A DNA stretch of 64,000 nucleotides, taken from assembly GCF_027627455.1 (NCBI RefSeq), contig NZ_CP115483.1, positions 4,836,001-4,900,000 of the forward strand, in the 5' to 3' direction. Below the pieces are notes generated by a model. That model was not told the DNA's origin and ran no database searches. It saw only the letters and a list, made by a program, of their open reading frames with translations. This document shows positions 36,888-45,913 of the stretch, one piece after another (within the stretch, counting starts at the first letter, position 1; every line of letters begins with the position of its first letter). Origin of the DNA: Sphingobacterium sp. SYP-B4668. GTDB taxonomy: Bacteria; Bacteroidota; Bacteroidia; Sphingobacteriales; Sphingobacteriaceae. Both the position numbers and the translations under genes were made by a program.

Positions 36888-39800
36888 TCAGAAAGTTAAG
36901 TTGATACCAGTAGTGAATATGCGTGGTTGCGGATAACTTCCATAGTCATACCCATAAATCAACCCTGTATTTGCTCCACCATGGCTTGAACTTACCTCTG
37001 GATCATAACCCCTATATTTAGTGAATACATATGCATTTTGAACGGTAACGTACCATCGTAGTTTTTTTACTTTAATCCTGTCGGTAACAGTAGATGGAAA
37101 TGTATATCCAAATGTGATATTTCTAAGCCTAAAGAAGGAGCCGTCTTCTACAAATCTTGATGATACCGCTCCATTGCTAAGATCACCTGGTGCTGGTCTA
37201 GGAACGTCGGTAATATCTCCCGGAGCTTTCCATCGATCGACAAAGTCAATGAATTGATTGGAGCTTGGATTAAACCCCTCTAGACCAGAAGCTAGGTTAT
37301 AATTGAAAATATCATTGCCATAAGTGAACTGACCTTGGACACTTAAGTCAAAATTTTTATATGCAAAGTTATTGGTGATACCTCCAAAGAAGGAAGGGTT
37401 AGGATCACCTATCATCCGGTGATCTTCGTAATCTGTAGGAGATACCGCATTACCACCTTGCCCTAAATAATCAATCATACCTGTTTGAGAATTAACACCG
37501 ATTGCTTGCCAGCCATAGAAAACTCCTAATGGATGCCCTACAATCGCACGATTCAAATCGCCAACTCCGCCACGCATTTCTGCCAATCCCTCAGGTAATG
37601 CTACGACTTTATTTCTATTAAAAGTCATGTTTAAGGCCGTAGTCCATTGAAATTCACCAATCAAGTTTTTCGTCGTCAATTCGAATTCGAAACCTTTATT
37701 CTCTATATCCCCCGAGTTTGTGAATCTATTGAGGTAACCAGAACTAGTCAGGATAGGCAATCCGATTAACAAGTCGGTAGTTTTTTTATAATAGTAATCG
37801 GCCAATAGTGACACTCTATTATTTAAGAAGCCAGCGTCAATACCTACGTTCCATTGACGGGTGGTTTCCCATTTTAAATCACGGTCACCCAGTACATTTG
37901 GTACAAAACCTGCCATACCCAGATAATTATTCCCTCCCGAATACAGAGAACGGCTAGCATAATTACCGATATTTTGGTTACCTGTAATTCCCCAACTTGC
38001 ACGAAATTTTAAGTCATCGAGCACTTTGGAGTCCTTTAAAAAGTCTTCTTCTGTAAGTCGCCAAGCCCCCGCAAATGAAGGAAATATTGCCCAGCGATTG
38101 TCTGCACCAAAGCGGGAAGAACCATCTGAACGAACATTTGCATTTAGGATGTACTTATTCTTGTATATATATGTGGCCCGTGCGAATCCGGATGCAATCG
38201 CCCATTCTTCCGGATAAGAATTAGCCCCTGTAATCACACCTCCTGCAGTAATGTAAGGGATATCATTGTTCGGAAAACTAGACCGTTGTCCATGGACAAA
38301 TTCAAGTCTTGACTCTTGGACTGAAAACCCCGCTAAAGCATTAATACTATGGTCACCGAATGCCTTATCGTAGGTCAATGTTGTTTCATTAATCCATAGC
38401 TGATCTCGGGTATTACGGCGTGCACCAATGCCGCCCTGACTAGCATAAGACCTAAGTCCCACGGGCGGCATAAAGAACGTTTCATCGATAAAACTAATAT
38501 CTGTACCAAAACTAGTTTTTAACAAAAGCTCTGGGATAATATTGTATTCCACGCTGGCATTAGCCAATACGCGAAAAGTTTGCGCTTCATTGGTAGGTAG
38601 GTCTAACATAGCGACTGGATTCTCGCGTGTCAGTCTGACTTGATCATATACAAAATTACCTGCGGCATCATATACCGTTAAGTTTGGTGGAGAAAATATA
38701 CCACTCTTGGTTGCTCCTTCTTTTGAGTTTTCCTCTTGGACGCGTTGGTTGATGGCCCTCGTTAGATTAATGGCAGTCGAAAATCTTAGTTTTTCATTGT
38801 GCTGATGATTAAGATTTATACGACCGCTTAATCTATTGAAATCAGAACCTAAAAGAACACCACCTTGTTTCATATAACCAATGGAAGTATAGTACTGGGT
38901 CTTTTCACCCCCACCTCTTGATGATAGTTCGTAACTCCTGGTGGCTGCATTCCTAAAAATTGCGTCCTGCCAATCGGTATTAACATTAGGATTGGAAAAT
39001 ATTTGATTAGGGATAACTGCTTTGGGATCCTTTTGTTGAAGAATGCTGTAATAGTCTTTCATATAATCCTGATACTGTTCGGTATTCATAAAATCATAAT
39101 ACCTTTCGCGCGGGACTTGTGAGAACCCCTCGTACATATTAAAGTTAAATTCACTTTGTCCGGCTACCCCCTTTTTTGTACTAATCAGCACCACCCCATT
39201 TGCAGCTCTTGAACCATAGATGGATGAGGAAGCGGCATCTTTTAGTATTTCGATGGATTGAACATCGGAAGGATTGATGGACGACAACACATTGATACCT
39301 TGGGTACCGCCTCCAAAATCGAAGGTAGACCCTCCCGTAAAGTTGGTCGTGCTATTTACAGGAATGCCATCTACCACGTACAATGGATCTGAGCTTGCAT
39401 TAATGGAGGTTGTCCCCCTTACTCGAATACTGATTCCGCCTCCGGGGGAACCAGACTTCTGAGTAACTTGAACTCCACCAGCCTTCCCTTGTATTGCCTG
39501 TGTAATACTTGGTAGGACCTCATCCTTAATTTCATTAGCGCCGATACTGGATACAGCACTAGGCAGGGTAGCTCGATTCATCGTGCCATACCCAACTGCG
39601 ACAACCTGTGCTGAGTCGAGCATATTGGTTTCTGAACTCAGTACTACTTGAATATCTTTCCTATTGCCAACCGTCTGCGTTATGGCCTTAAAACCAACTG
39701 ATGAAAATCTTAATCTATCTTTCGACCCAGCCGCAACTTGGAATTTCCCAAGCTCATCCGTACCGGTAGATTGGCCTGTTCCGACTACTGTAACCGTGAC

Positions 39801-40385
39801 TCCTGGCAAAGGCCCTTTAGGTCCCGTGACAGTACCTGATACATTCCCTTGTGTGGCCGATTGGACAACGGTACTCAAGCTGTCGGGCTGAGCAACGATT
39901 ACAGTCGAACTGTCTTTGACACCGACATGAGTGGAATCGACGACTACAGCAGATACTGTAGAATCAGCCTGGACTATAATCGAGTCCGCTGAACCTTCGA
40001 CCGTAGACTCGGCGAGGCCGGTACTAAGGGACACCTTTATAAGCTTTTGATTGTTTACATGGATTTCTTTGTTCACAAATCCAGATTTGATAAAAACCAA
40101 AATTCCGTTGGGATCTGCCGAAATTTTGAATGTTCCGTCCTGCTCGGACAACGTACTATTGGATGTTCCTTTTTCGGTGACAACTACTCCACCGACTGCC
40201 ATTCCCGCTGAATCCGTGACCGTACCACTGATACCAATGGAGTCTAACAGAGAGAACGAAAGTGGTGTAGAATATTCTAATATCTTGGAATGGTAGTTGT
40301 CTTTGGTAATGTCTGCACGCCCCGACTGACTAAAGAGAATAAGACAGCAAGTCAAAAAGAGCGAGTGGTAGAGATAATGCATCAT
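36888..40385 (-). CDS. SusC-family TonB-dependent transporter with duplicated N-terminal regulatory-like domains
   Basis: This 1165-residue protein has a signal peptide near the start (HSLFLTCCLILFSQSGRA). Unlike the other SusCs here it has two carboxypeptidase-regulatory-like beta-sandwiches: about 52-130 (GTVTDSAGMAVGGVVVTEKG) and about 181-258 (GTVTGPKGPLPGVTVTVVG). They are joined by an approximately 50-residue linker rich in Val, Ser, Thr and Asp. Then come a TonB-box-like AQVVAVGYGTMN, a plug with DPLYVVDGIPVNS and EILKDAASSSIYGSRAANG, and a barrel ending FTTGINLTF. The plug signature is the RagA type. It forms a stand-alone pair with the SusD downstream and appears unrelated to the rhamnose operons. 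Confidence 0.92.
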   Translation of the reverse strand: MMHYLYHSLFLTCCLILFSQSGRADITKDNYHSKILEYSTPLSFSLLDSIGISGTVTDSAGMAVGGVVVTEKGTSNSTLSEQDGTFKISADPNGILVFIKSGFVNKEIHVNNQKLIKVSLSTGLAESTVEGSADSIIVQADSTVSAVVVDSTHVGVKDSSTVIVAQPDSLSTVVQSATQGNVSGTVTGPKGPLPGVTVTVVGTGQSTGTDELGKFQVAAGSKDRLRFSSVGFKAITQTVGNRKDIQVVLSSETNMLDSAQVVAVGYGTMNRATLPSAVSSIGANEIKDEVLPSITQAIQGKAGGVQVTQKSGSPGGGISIRVRGTTSINASSDPLYVVDGIPVNSTTNFTGGSTFDFGGGTQGINVLSSINPSDVQSIEILKDAASSSIYGSRAANGVVLISTKKGVAGQSEFNFNMYEGFSQVPRERYYDFMNTEQYQDYMKDYYSILQQKDPKAVIPNQIFSNPNVNTDWQDAIFRNAATRSYELSSRGGGEKTQYYTSIGYMKQGGVLLGSDFNRLSGRINLNHQHNEKLRFSTAINLTRAINQRVQEENSKEGATKSGIFSPPNLTVYDAAGNFVYDQVRLTRENPVAMLDLPTNEAQTFRVLANASVEYNIIPELLLKTSFGTDISFIDETFFMPPVGLRSYASQGGIGARRNTRDQLWINETTLTYDKAFGDHSINALAGFSVQESRLEFVHGQRSSFPNNDIPYITAGGVITGANSYPEEWAIASGFARATYIYKNKYILNANVRSDGSSRFGADNRWAIFPSFAGAWRLTEEDFLKDSKVLDDLKFRASWGITGNQNIGNYASRSLYSGGNNYLGMAGFVPNVLGDRDLKWETTRQWNVGIDAGFLNNRVSLLADYYYKKTTDLLIGLPILTSSGYLNRFTNSGDIENKGFEFELTTKNLIGEFQWTTALNMTFNRNKVVALPEGLAEMRGGVGDLNRAIVGHPLGVFYGWQAIGVNSQTGMIDYLGQGGNAVSPTDYEDHRMIGDPNPSFFGGITNNFAYKNFDLSVQGQFTYGNDIFNYNLASGLEGFNPSSNQFIDFVDRWKAPGDITDVPRPAPGDLSNGAVSSRFVEDGSFFRLRNITFGYTFPSTVTDRIKVKKLRWYVTVQNAYVFTKYRGYDPEVSSSHGGANTGLIYGYDYGSYPQPRIFTTGINLTF

Positions 40386-41046
40386 ACGTCAAATATTTAT
40401 ATAAGAATCTAAATTGAAATAATAAGCTTCAGCCAAAAATGGCAATACAGTAGACCAACTTGATATGATTCGCTTTCGGAGCCACACCCAAGTGTATCAT
40501 ATTTGTTACATGTATTGCAGACATTATAACGTTGTCAAATCCATTTTGTTATTCAGATATTGTTATTTATTTCAAAAAAAATTGACATTCAGGCACGATA
40601 GCGAAAAGTAGAGAAGCCCACAAATTAGGAGGGTGGAAAAAAATGGAACACTATCGAAATATTCTTTGACTAGCGATACCGAGCTACAAAGGATACTGCC
40701 CCTGTTTATATATAACAGATTTGTTACGCGATTTAGTATAACGCTGTTAAAATATAATAATCAAATTATAGTGATTACTGGTAGCCAAGTCCGAAATACA
40801 TTGGGGAGATAAAATGTTCATCCAAGCCAAATTTTGATGCATATGATTCTTTGAAACAAATTGGAGTATGCCCTATTCTCTAACTTATTCAGTCATAATT
40901 ATATTCAAATTTACCTTTGACAAAAAAAAAGTAAATTTTATTCATCCAACACTTTGCTTTTCGGCATATATAGCTTATTTTTGCAGTCCAAAATAGGACT
41001 CATTTTGAGTTTTGTAATTGATTATTAAATATTTAGTCCCTATAAT
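40386..41046. other. 661-bp divergent intergenic region
   Basis: No gene is supported. The right end carries the atpD promoter at 40953-40983. The left end must hold the promoter of the SusC gene, but I see no confident -33/-7 pair there. The region is AT-rich and has no strong hairpin that I could find. Confidence 0.6.
40953..40983 (+). promoter_or_regulatory. Bacteroidota-type promoter of atpD
   Basis: TTTG at 40953-40956 and TATTTTTG at 40976-40983 fit the Bacteroidota consensus TTTG-N19-21-TAnnTTTG exactly, with a 19-bp spacer. Transcription would start near 40990, giving a leader of about 55 nt before the atpD ATG at 41047. Confidence 0.7.
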
Positions 41047-42549
41047 ATGCCCCAGATTGGTAAAATAGCGCAGATTATCGGCCCAGTTGTTGACGTCAAC
41101 TTCGCCGACAATGAGAACCTTCCTAGACTTTTCGATGCATTGTATATCGAAAAAGATAACGGTCAGCGTATCGTTTTAGAGGTTCAACAACACTTAGGTG
41201 AGGATTGTGTACGTACAATTGCCATGGATGCTACCGAAGGTTTGGTTCGTGGAATGAAAGTTGTCGACACAGGAGCCCCTATCAAAATGCCGATTGGAGA
41301 AGAAATCAAAGGCCGTGTATTTAACGTAGTTGGAGACGCCATTGACGGGATCAAGAATCTGGACAAAACCAACGGACGCCCTATCCACAATGTACCCCCA
41401 AAATTCGAAGACTTATCTACCGAGACTGAAGTTCTCTTTACAGGTATTAAAGTTATCGACTTATTAGAACCTTATGCTAAAGGTGGTAAAATTGGTTTAT
41501 TCGGTGGTGCTGGTGTGGGTAAAACAGTATTAATCCAAGAATTGATTAACAATATTGCAAAAGGTCATGGTGGTCTTTCGGTGTTCGCCGGTGTAGGCGA
41601 ACGTACTCGCGAAGGTAACGACTTATTGCGTGAGATGTTGGAATCAGGAATTATTAAATATGGTGAGCAATTCATGGAAGGCATGGAAAAGGGCGAATGG
41701 CCTTTAGAAACCGTTGACCAAGAGTTGATGAAAGAGTCTAAATGTACATTTGTCTTTGGTCAAATGAATGAGCCTCCAGGCGCCCGTGCCCGTGTAGCTC
41801 TATCTGGATTGACAGTAGCGGAGTATTTCCGTGATGGAGAAGGTGATGGCCAAGGTAAAGACGTACTATTCTTCATTGATAACATCTTCCGTTTTACGCA
41901 AGCAGGATCTGAAGTATCTGCGTTATTAGGCCGTATGCCTTCCGCCGTAGGTTACCAACCGACACTTGCTACAGAGATGGGGTTAATGCAGGAGCGTATT
42001 ACGTCGACCAAAAATGGATCGATCACTTCTGTACAGGCCGTTTATGTGCCTGCGGATGACTTAACTGACCCTGCTCCAGCGACAACATTCGCCCACTTAG
42101 ATGCTACAACAGTATTGTCTCGTAAAATTGCTGAGTTAGGAATCTATCCGGCAGTAGACCCTTTAGATTCTACTTCACGCATCCTTTCTCCTGCAGTATT
42201 GGGTGCTGAGCACTACAATACCGCTCAACGTGTTAAAGAAATCTTACAACGTTATAAAGAACTTCAAGATATCATTGCCATCTTAGGTATGGATGAACTC
42301 TCTGAAGAAGATAAATTGACTGTGCACCGTGCACGTCGCGTTCAACGTTTCTTGTCACAACCTTTTCACGTAGCAGAACAGTTTACAGGCCTTAAAGGTG
42401 TATTGGTAGACATCAAAGATACCATCAAAGGATTCAATATGATTATTGATGGAGAAGTTGATGAATATCCTGAAGCAGCATTCAACCTAGTCGGTAGCAT
42501 AGATGAAGCAATCGAAAAAGGAAAGAAATTATTAGCTGAGGCTGTTTAA
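41047..42549 (+). CDS. atpD: F1F0 ATP synthase subunit beta
   Basis: This 500-residue F1 beta subunit is full length. It has the N-terminal beta-barrel, Walker A GLFGGAGVGKTVLI (about 155-168), the GERTREGNDL catalytic-Glu loop, Walker B VLFFIDNIFRFTQ, and the conserved end of the helical domain (FHVAEQFTGLKGVLV). It binds and hydrolyses or makes ATP in the alpha3beta3 ring on the cytoplasmic face of the inner membrane. Only atpC follows; the other ATP synthase genes are elsewhere, as is usual for this phylum. The codon usage is that of a highly expressed gene. Confidence 0.98.
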   Translation: MPQIGKIAQIIGPVVDVNFADNENLPRLFDALYIEKDNGQRIVLEVQQHLGEDCVRTIAMDATEGLVRGMKVVDTGAPIKMPIGEEIKGRVFNVVGDAIDGIKNLDKTNGRPIHNVPPKFEDLSTETEVLFTGIKVIDLLEPYAKGGKIGLFGGAGVGKTVLIQELINNIAKGHGGLSVFAGVGERTREGNDLLREMLESGIIKYGEQFMEGMEKGEWPLETVDQELMKESKCTFVFGQMNEPPGARARVALSGLTVAEYFRDGEGDGQGKDVLFFIDNIFRFTQAGSEVSALLGRMPSAVGYQPTLATEMGLMQERITSTKNGSITSVQAVYVPADDLTDPAPATTFAHLDATTVLSRKIAELGIYPAVDPLDSTSRILSPAVLGAEHYNTAQRVKEILQRYKELQDIIAILGMDELSEEDKLTVHRARRVQRFLSQPFHVAEQFTGLKGVLVDIKDTIKGFNMIIDGEVDEYPEAAFNLVGSIDEAIEKGKKLLAEAV

Positions 42550-42557
42550 TAATAGAT

Positions 42558-42613
42558 TTGCGTATTACGTAGTTAGATTTGCGAAAGCAAAATTCTCATC
42601 ACGTAATACGCAA
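42558..42613 (+). repeat. Intercistronic inverted repeat with inner GNRA hairpin between atpD and atpC
   Basis: A perfect 13-bp inverted repeat (42558-42570 with 42601-42613, TTGCGTATTACGT and complement) encloses a small hairpin TTTGC-GAAA-GCAAA (42578-42591) with a GNRA tetraloop. It fills the 84-bp atpD-atpC gap. It could be a dispersed palindromic repeat or an mRNA-processing element that sets the subunit ratio. Confidence 0.6.
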
Positions 42614-42633
42614 TTCGCAATACTATAGAATAA

Positions 42634-42882
42634 ATGAAACTTACAATTATTACTCCTGACAAGTTGGTCTACGAGGGTACGGTTACAGCAGTAACGGTGC
42701 CTGGATCTGCTGGCTCATTCCAGATACTAAAGAACCATGCTGCTATCGTCTCTACGCTAGAGGATGGTAAGGTGATTATTAAGGTCAGTAACAATGAAGA
42801 AATCCTTAATATTAAAGGCGGAGTAGTGGAAGTAAAAGACAATGTTATTACTGTCCTGGCGGAGGGCATTATAGAAGAATAG
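42634..42882 (+). CDS. atpC: F1F0 ATP synthase subunit epsilon, short form
   Basis: This 82-residue protein corresponds only to the N-terminal beta-sandwich of epsilon (KLTIITPDKLVYEGTVTAVTVPG, GSFQILKNHAAIVSTLEDGKV, LNIKGGVVEVKDNVITVLAEG in parts). The usual C-terminal helical hairpin of E. coli-type epsilon (about 139 residues) is missing. This short form is common in Bacteroidota. It couples the gamma shaft to the c-ring but cannot give the C-terminal-domain type of ATPase inhibition. A strong terminator follows 24 bp downstream. Confidence 0.93.
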   Translation: MKLTIITPDKLVYEGTVTAVTVPGSAGSFQILKNHAAIVSTLEDGKVIIKVSNNEEILNIKGGVVEVKDNVITVLAEGIIEE

Positions 42883-42905
42883 AAAATAACAATTCAAGAC
42901 CTTAT

Positions 42906-42945
42906 AAAAAGCCCTTAAAACGATATGTTTTAAGGGCTTTTTTTT
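42906..42945 (+). terminator. Rho-independent terminator of atpDC
   Basis: The stem GCCCTTAAAAC / GTTTTAAGGGC (with flanking A/T pairs) has a 5-nt loop and is followed by a run of T in the plus direction, 24 bp after the atpC stop. The flanking A-run makes it possibly bidirectional. Confidence 0.9.
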
Positions 42946-43279
42946 AAAACTTTTAGCAACCAAAAACCTATTTTAGGAAGAATTTAAGCATAACTGACTA
43001 TAAATACAAAAAAGTCAAACTATACCAATTTTAATTTTGGTCTACTTTAAAGATTGAAAAATATTAAAACAAAAGAAATATACAGAATTATATTCCGCAA
43101 ATATTGCATACACAAAATTATAAACTATTTCAAAATTATAAGCTCGGCTATTGCGTAGTATTTTTATTCGTCCTATCTTACAATTATCATTTTGAGCATC
43201 AAATGTACCAATTGAAATGGCTCACTGAGATTGAGGAATATCCGTATCACAATAAGTGGAATTAAAATTTGATAAATGT
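42946..43279. other. AT-rich upstream region of the ilv-leu cluster
   Basis: This roughly 330-bp AT-rich stretch precedes ilvE. I see no convincing -33/-7 pair and no strong hairpin. A 20-codon open frame (43203-43265, ATG to TAA) sits just before ilvE. Its codons are not enriched for Leu, Ile or Val, so it is not an obvious attenuator leader. Confidence 0.4.
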
Positions 43280-44170
43280 ATGCAATACTACAACGATGAA
43301 ACGCTTATATATTTAGAAGGTAGCTTTGTAAAAGCATCTTCCGCTGGCGTGGATTTATACGGTCAGGCGTTACACTATGGATATGGAGCATTTGAAGGTC
43401 TAAGAGCTTATAATACCCATAATGGGACGCGTATATTCAAGGCGGAGGAACATTTTGATAGACTTCAAAAATCCTGCGAAGCTATTAGTATACCATATAT
43501 ATGGGACAATCGTGAATTAGTCGAAAGGACCTACGAATTATTGAGCTTGAACAATCTTCGTGAAGCCTATATCCGACCTCTGGTTATAGCTGGATCAAAT
43601 ATGCACCTTACCTCTGCTACACATGCCAAGATGTTGATTGCAGCATGGGAATGGGGGCCTTATTTAGGACAAAATCTATTAAGGGTATGCATCACGAATA
43701 TACAACGACCAAGTCCAAAGGCTTTTCCTGTCGAATCAAAAATCAGTGGTCAATATATCAATTCCATCTTAGCAAGTACAGAAGCTATAAAAAAAGGATT
43801 TGACGAAGCACTTCTTTTAGATCAAGAAGGATTCGTGGCGCAAGCATCTAGTGAGAACCTCTTTATCGAGAAAGATTACAAAATATACACTGCTCCTTTG
43901 AAAACCGTATTTCCTGGCATAACGCGTTCAGCGGTAATCAATATATGCAAAAAACTGAATTTTGAACTTATCGAAAGACCTCTCACCATTCAAGATGTAT
44001 ATGAGGCTGATAGCGCTTTCTTATGTGGCACAGCTGCAGAAATTATCGGTATCAAACAAATCGATCATATAATTTTTAAAGAGGATTGGGAGCACACTAT
44101 AGGAGCTTCCATCCAAAGAAGATATAAAAACCTAGTATTAGAGAACGAAAACTATGAAGTCATCATCTAA
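43280..44170 (+). CDS. ilvE: Branched-chain amino acid aminotransferase
   Basis: This 296-residue class IV PLP aminotransferase is read from ATG 43280 (MQYYNDETLIYLEG). The longer frame opens with GTG at 43256, and its extra eight residues do not fit the family. Motifs are the early LHYGYGAFEGLRAY, YIRPLV, and SGQYINSILASTEAIKKGFDEALLLD (in parts; the Lys of the family block is the PLP candidate), followed by EGFVAQASSENLF and FPGITRSAVI. It catalyses the last step of Leu, Ile and Val synthesis. It is first in the ilv-leu cluster, and its end overlaps the long-start version of ilvD by 17 bp. Confidence 0.93.
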   Translation: MQYYNDETLIYLEGSFVKASSAGVDLYGQALHYGYGAFEGLRAYNTHNGTRIFKAEEHFDRLQKSCEAISIPYIWDNRELVERTYELLSLNNLREAYIRPLVIAGSNMHLTSATHAKMLIAAWEWGPYLGQNLLRVCITNIQRPSPKAFPVESKISGQYINSILASTEAIKKGFDEALLLDQEGFVAQASSENLFIEKDYKIYTAPLKTVFPGITRSAVINICKKLNFELIERPLTIQDVYEADSAFLCGTAAEIIGIKQIDHIIFKEDWEHTIGASIQRRYKNLVLENENYEVII

Positions 44171-45854
44171 CGGCGAAAATGAAATGAATAAGTACAGCCG
44201 TACATTTACGCAAGACGCTACACAACCTGCTGCAAAGGCCATGTTATATGGGATCGGACTCACCGATGCTGATATGGACAAAGCACAGGTCGGTATTGCC
44301 AGTATGGGATACGATGGTAATACCTGCAACATGCACCTCAATGATCTAGCACAGGTCGTCAAGACAGGTGTTTGGAACAATGATTTAGTAGGTTTGACTT
44401 TTGGTACGATTGGAGTAAGTGATGGGATGAGCAATGGCACCGATGGTATGCGCTATTCACTCGTCAGCCGCGATGTCATAGCAGACAGCATTGAGACGAT
44501 ATGCGGAGGACAATATTATGACGGCCTTATAGCTATTCCTGGCTGTGATAAAAATATGCCTGGCGCAATTATCGCTATGGGTCGCCTAGACAGACCAGCT
44601 ATAATGGTATACGGGGGTACTATCGCTCCTGGTCATTATAAAGGGGAGGAACTCAATATTGTATCCGCATTCGAAGCGTTAGGTCAAAAGATTTGCGGCA
44701 ACCTGTCCGATGAAGATTATGAAGGGATTATAAAACATACTTGCCCCGGAGCAGGCGCTTGCGGCGGAATGTACACCGCCAATACCATGGCCTCTGCAAT
44801 CGAAGCTTTAGGCATGAGCTTACCTTATTCCTCCTCTAACCCTGCTGTATCGGATGAGAAAAAAGCAGAATGTCTAGAGGCGGGCAAGTATATCCGTATC
44901 CTGTTGGAAAAAGATATCAAACCATCGGATATCATGACCCGAAAGGCATTTGAAAATGCAATTAGATCAATTATCATCCTTGGGGGTAGCACAAATGCGG
45001 TATTGCACTTTATCGCTATAGGTAAAGCTATCGGCGTGGATATTACACAAGATGATTTTCAACGGATGAGTGATGAGACGCCAGTGTTAGCAGACTTCAA
45101 ACCGTCTGGTAAATATCTCATGCAAGATCTCCACCAGTATGGTGGCACACCTGCAGTACTTAAGTACTTGTTGGAGGAAGGACTATTGCATGGAGACTGT
45201 ATGACCGTAACCGGGAAGACACTAGCTGAAAATCTGGAAAACGTGAAATCAATCATGGATTACGACCAAAATATTATTCACAAACTCAGTGATCCAATAA
45301 AAGCAACCGGACACCTTCAGATTTTATATGGAAATCTTGCTGAGAAAGGATCTGTCGCTAAAATATCCGGAAAAGAAGGTGAAAAATTCACAGGACCGGC
45401 TCGTGTATTTGACGGAGAGCAACGTCTGATCAAAGGCATACAAGATGGAACCGTCAAACAAGGTGATGTTGTCGTGATCATTAATGAAGGTCCTAAGGGC
45501 GCCCCTGGAATGCCAGAAATGTTAAAACCTACATCTGCTATCATTGGAGCAGGACTCGGAAAATCCGTAGCCTTAATTACCGATGGTCGTTTCTCTGGAG
45601 GAACACATGGATTTGTCGTAGGACACATCACTCCTGAGGCCTATCAGGGAGGATTGATTGGTTTAGTCGAAAACGATGACATTATCGAAATCGACGCAGT
45701 CAACAATTCTATCAACCTAAAGGTAGATGAAGCGACCATTGCCGCAAGACGAGCAAAATGGACTCAACCTGCGTTAAAAGTATCCAAAGGAGTTCTCTAC
45801 AAATATGCCAAGACCGTGGCAGATGCATCCGAAGGCTGTGTAACAGACCTTTAA
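44154..45854 (+). CDS. ilvD: Dihydroxy-acid dehydratase
   Basis: This protein has 566 residues from ATG 44154, overlapping the ilvE end by 17 bp; ATG 44184 (MNKYSRTFTQD) would avoid the overlap and is a real alternative. Fe-S cluster Cys residues lie in IPGCDKNMPGA and HTCPGAGACGGMYTANTM. The C-terminal TDGRFSGGTHGFVVGHITPEA is diagnostic of the IlvD/Edd family. It dehydrates dihydroxyisovalerate and dihydroxymethylvalerate to the 2-oxo acids in Val and Ile synthesis. A 59-bp gap precedes ilvB. Confidence 0.96.
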   Translation: MKSSSNGENEMNKYSRTFTQDATQPAAKAMLYGIGLTDADMDKAQVGIASMGYDGNTCNMHLNDLAQVVKTGVWNNDLVGLTFGTIGVSDGMSNGTDGMRYSLVSRDVIADSIETICGGQYYDGLIAIPGCDKNMPGAIIAMGRLDRPAIMVYGGTIAPGHYKGEELNIVSAFEALGQKICGNLSDEDYEGIIKHTCPGAGACGGMYTANTMASAIEALGMSLPYSSSNPAVSDEKKAECLEAGKYIRILLEKDIKPSDIMTRKAFENAIRSIIILGGSTNAVLHFIAIGKAIGVDITQDDFQRMSDETPVLADFKPSGKYLMQDLHQYGGTPAVLKYLLEEGLLHGDCMTVTGKTLAENLENVKSIMDYDQNIIHKLSDPIKATGHLQILYGNLAEKGSVAKISGKEGEKFTGPARVFDGEQRLIKGIQDGTVKQGDVVVIINEGPKGAPGMPEMLKPTSAIIGAGLGKSVALITDGRFSGGTHGFVVGHITPEAYQGGLIGLVENDDIIEIDAVNNSINLKVDEATIAARRAKWTQPALKVSKGVLYKYAKTVADASEGCVTDL

Positions 45855-45913
45855 TAGCAGAACCGGATAATCAACAACTAAAACTAATAAACTAATCGAC
45901 TAAAATTAAAGTA

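Noticed and set aside
35448..40385. Counting this SusC/SusD pair as part of the rhamnose locus
   Set aside because: It lies beyond the divergent plus-strand gene, has a different SusC architecture and a short SusD, and lacks the tandem CAGGA operator.
43203..43265. 20-codon open frame as an attenuator leader peptide before ilvE
   Set aside because: It has only two Leu, one Ile and no Val, no run of regulatory codons, and no terminator hairpin before ilvE; kept only as a note.
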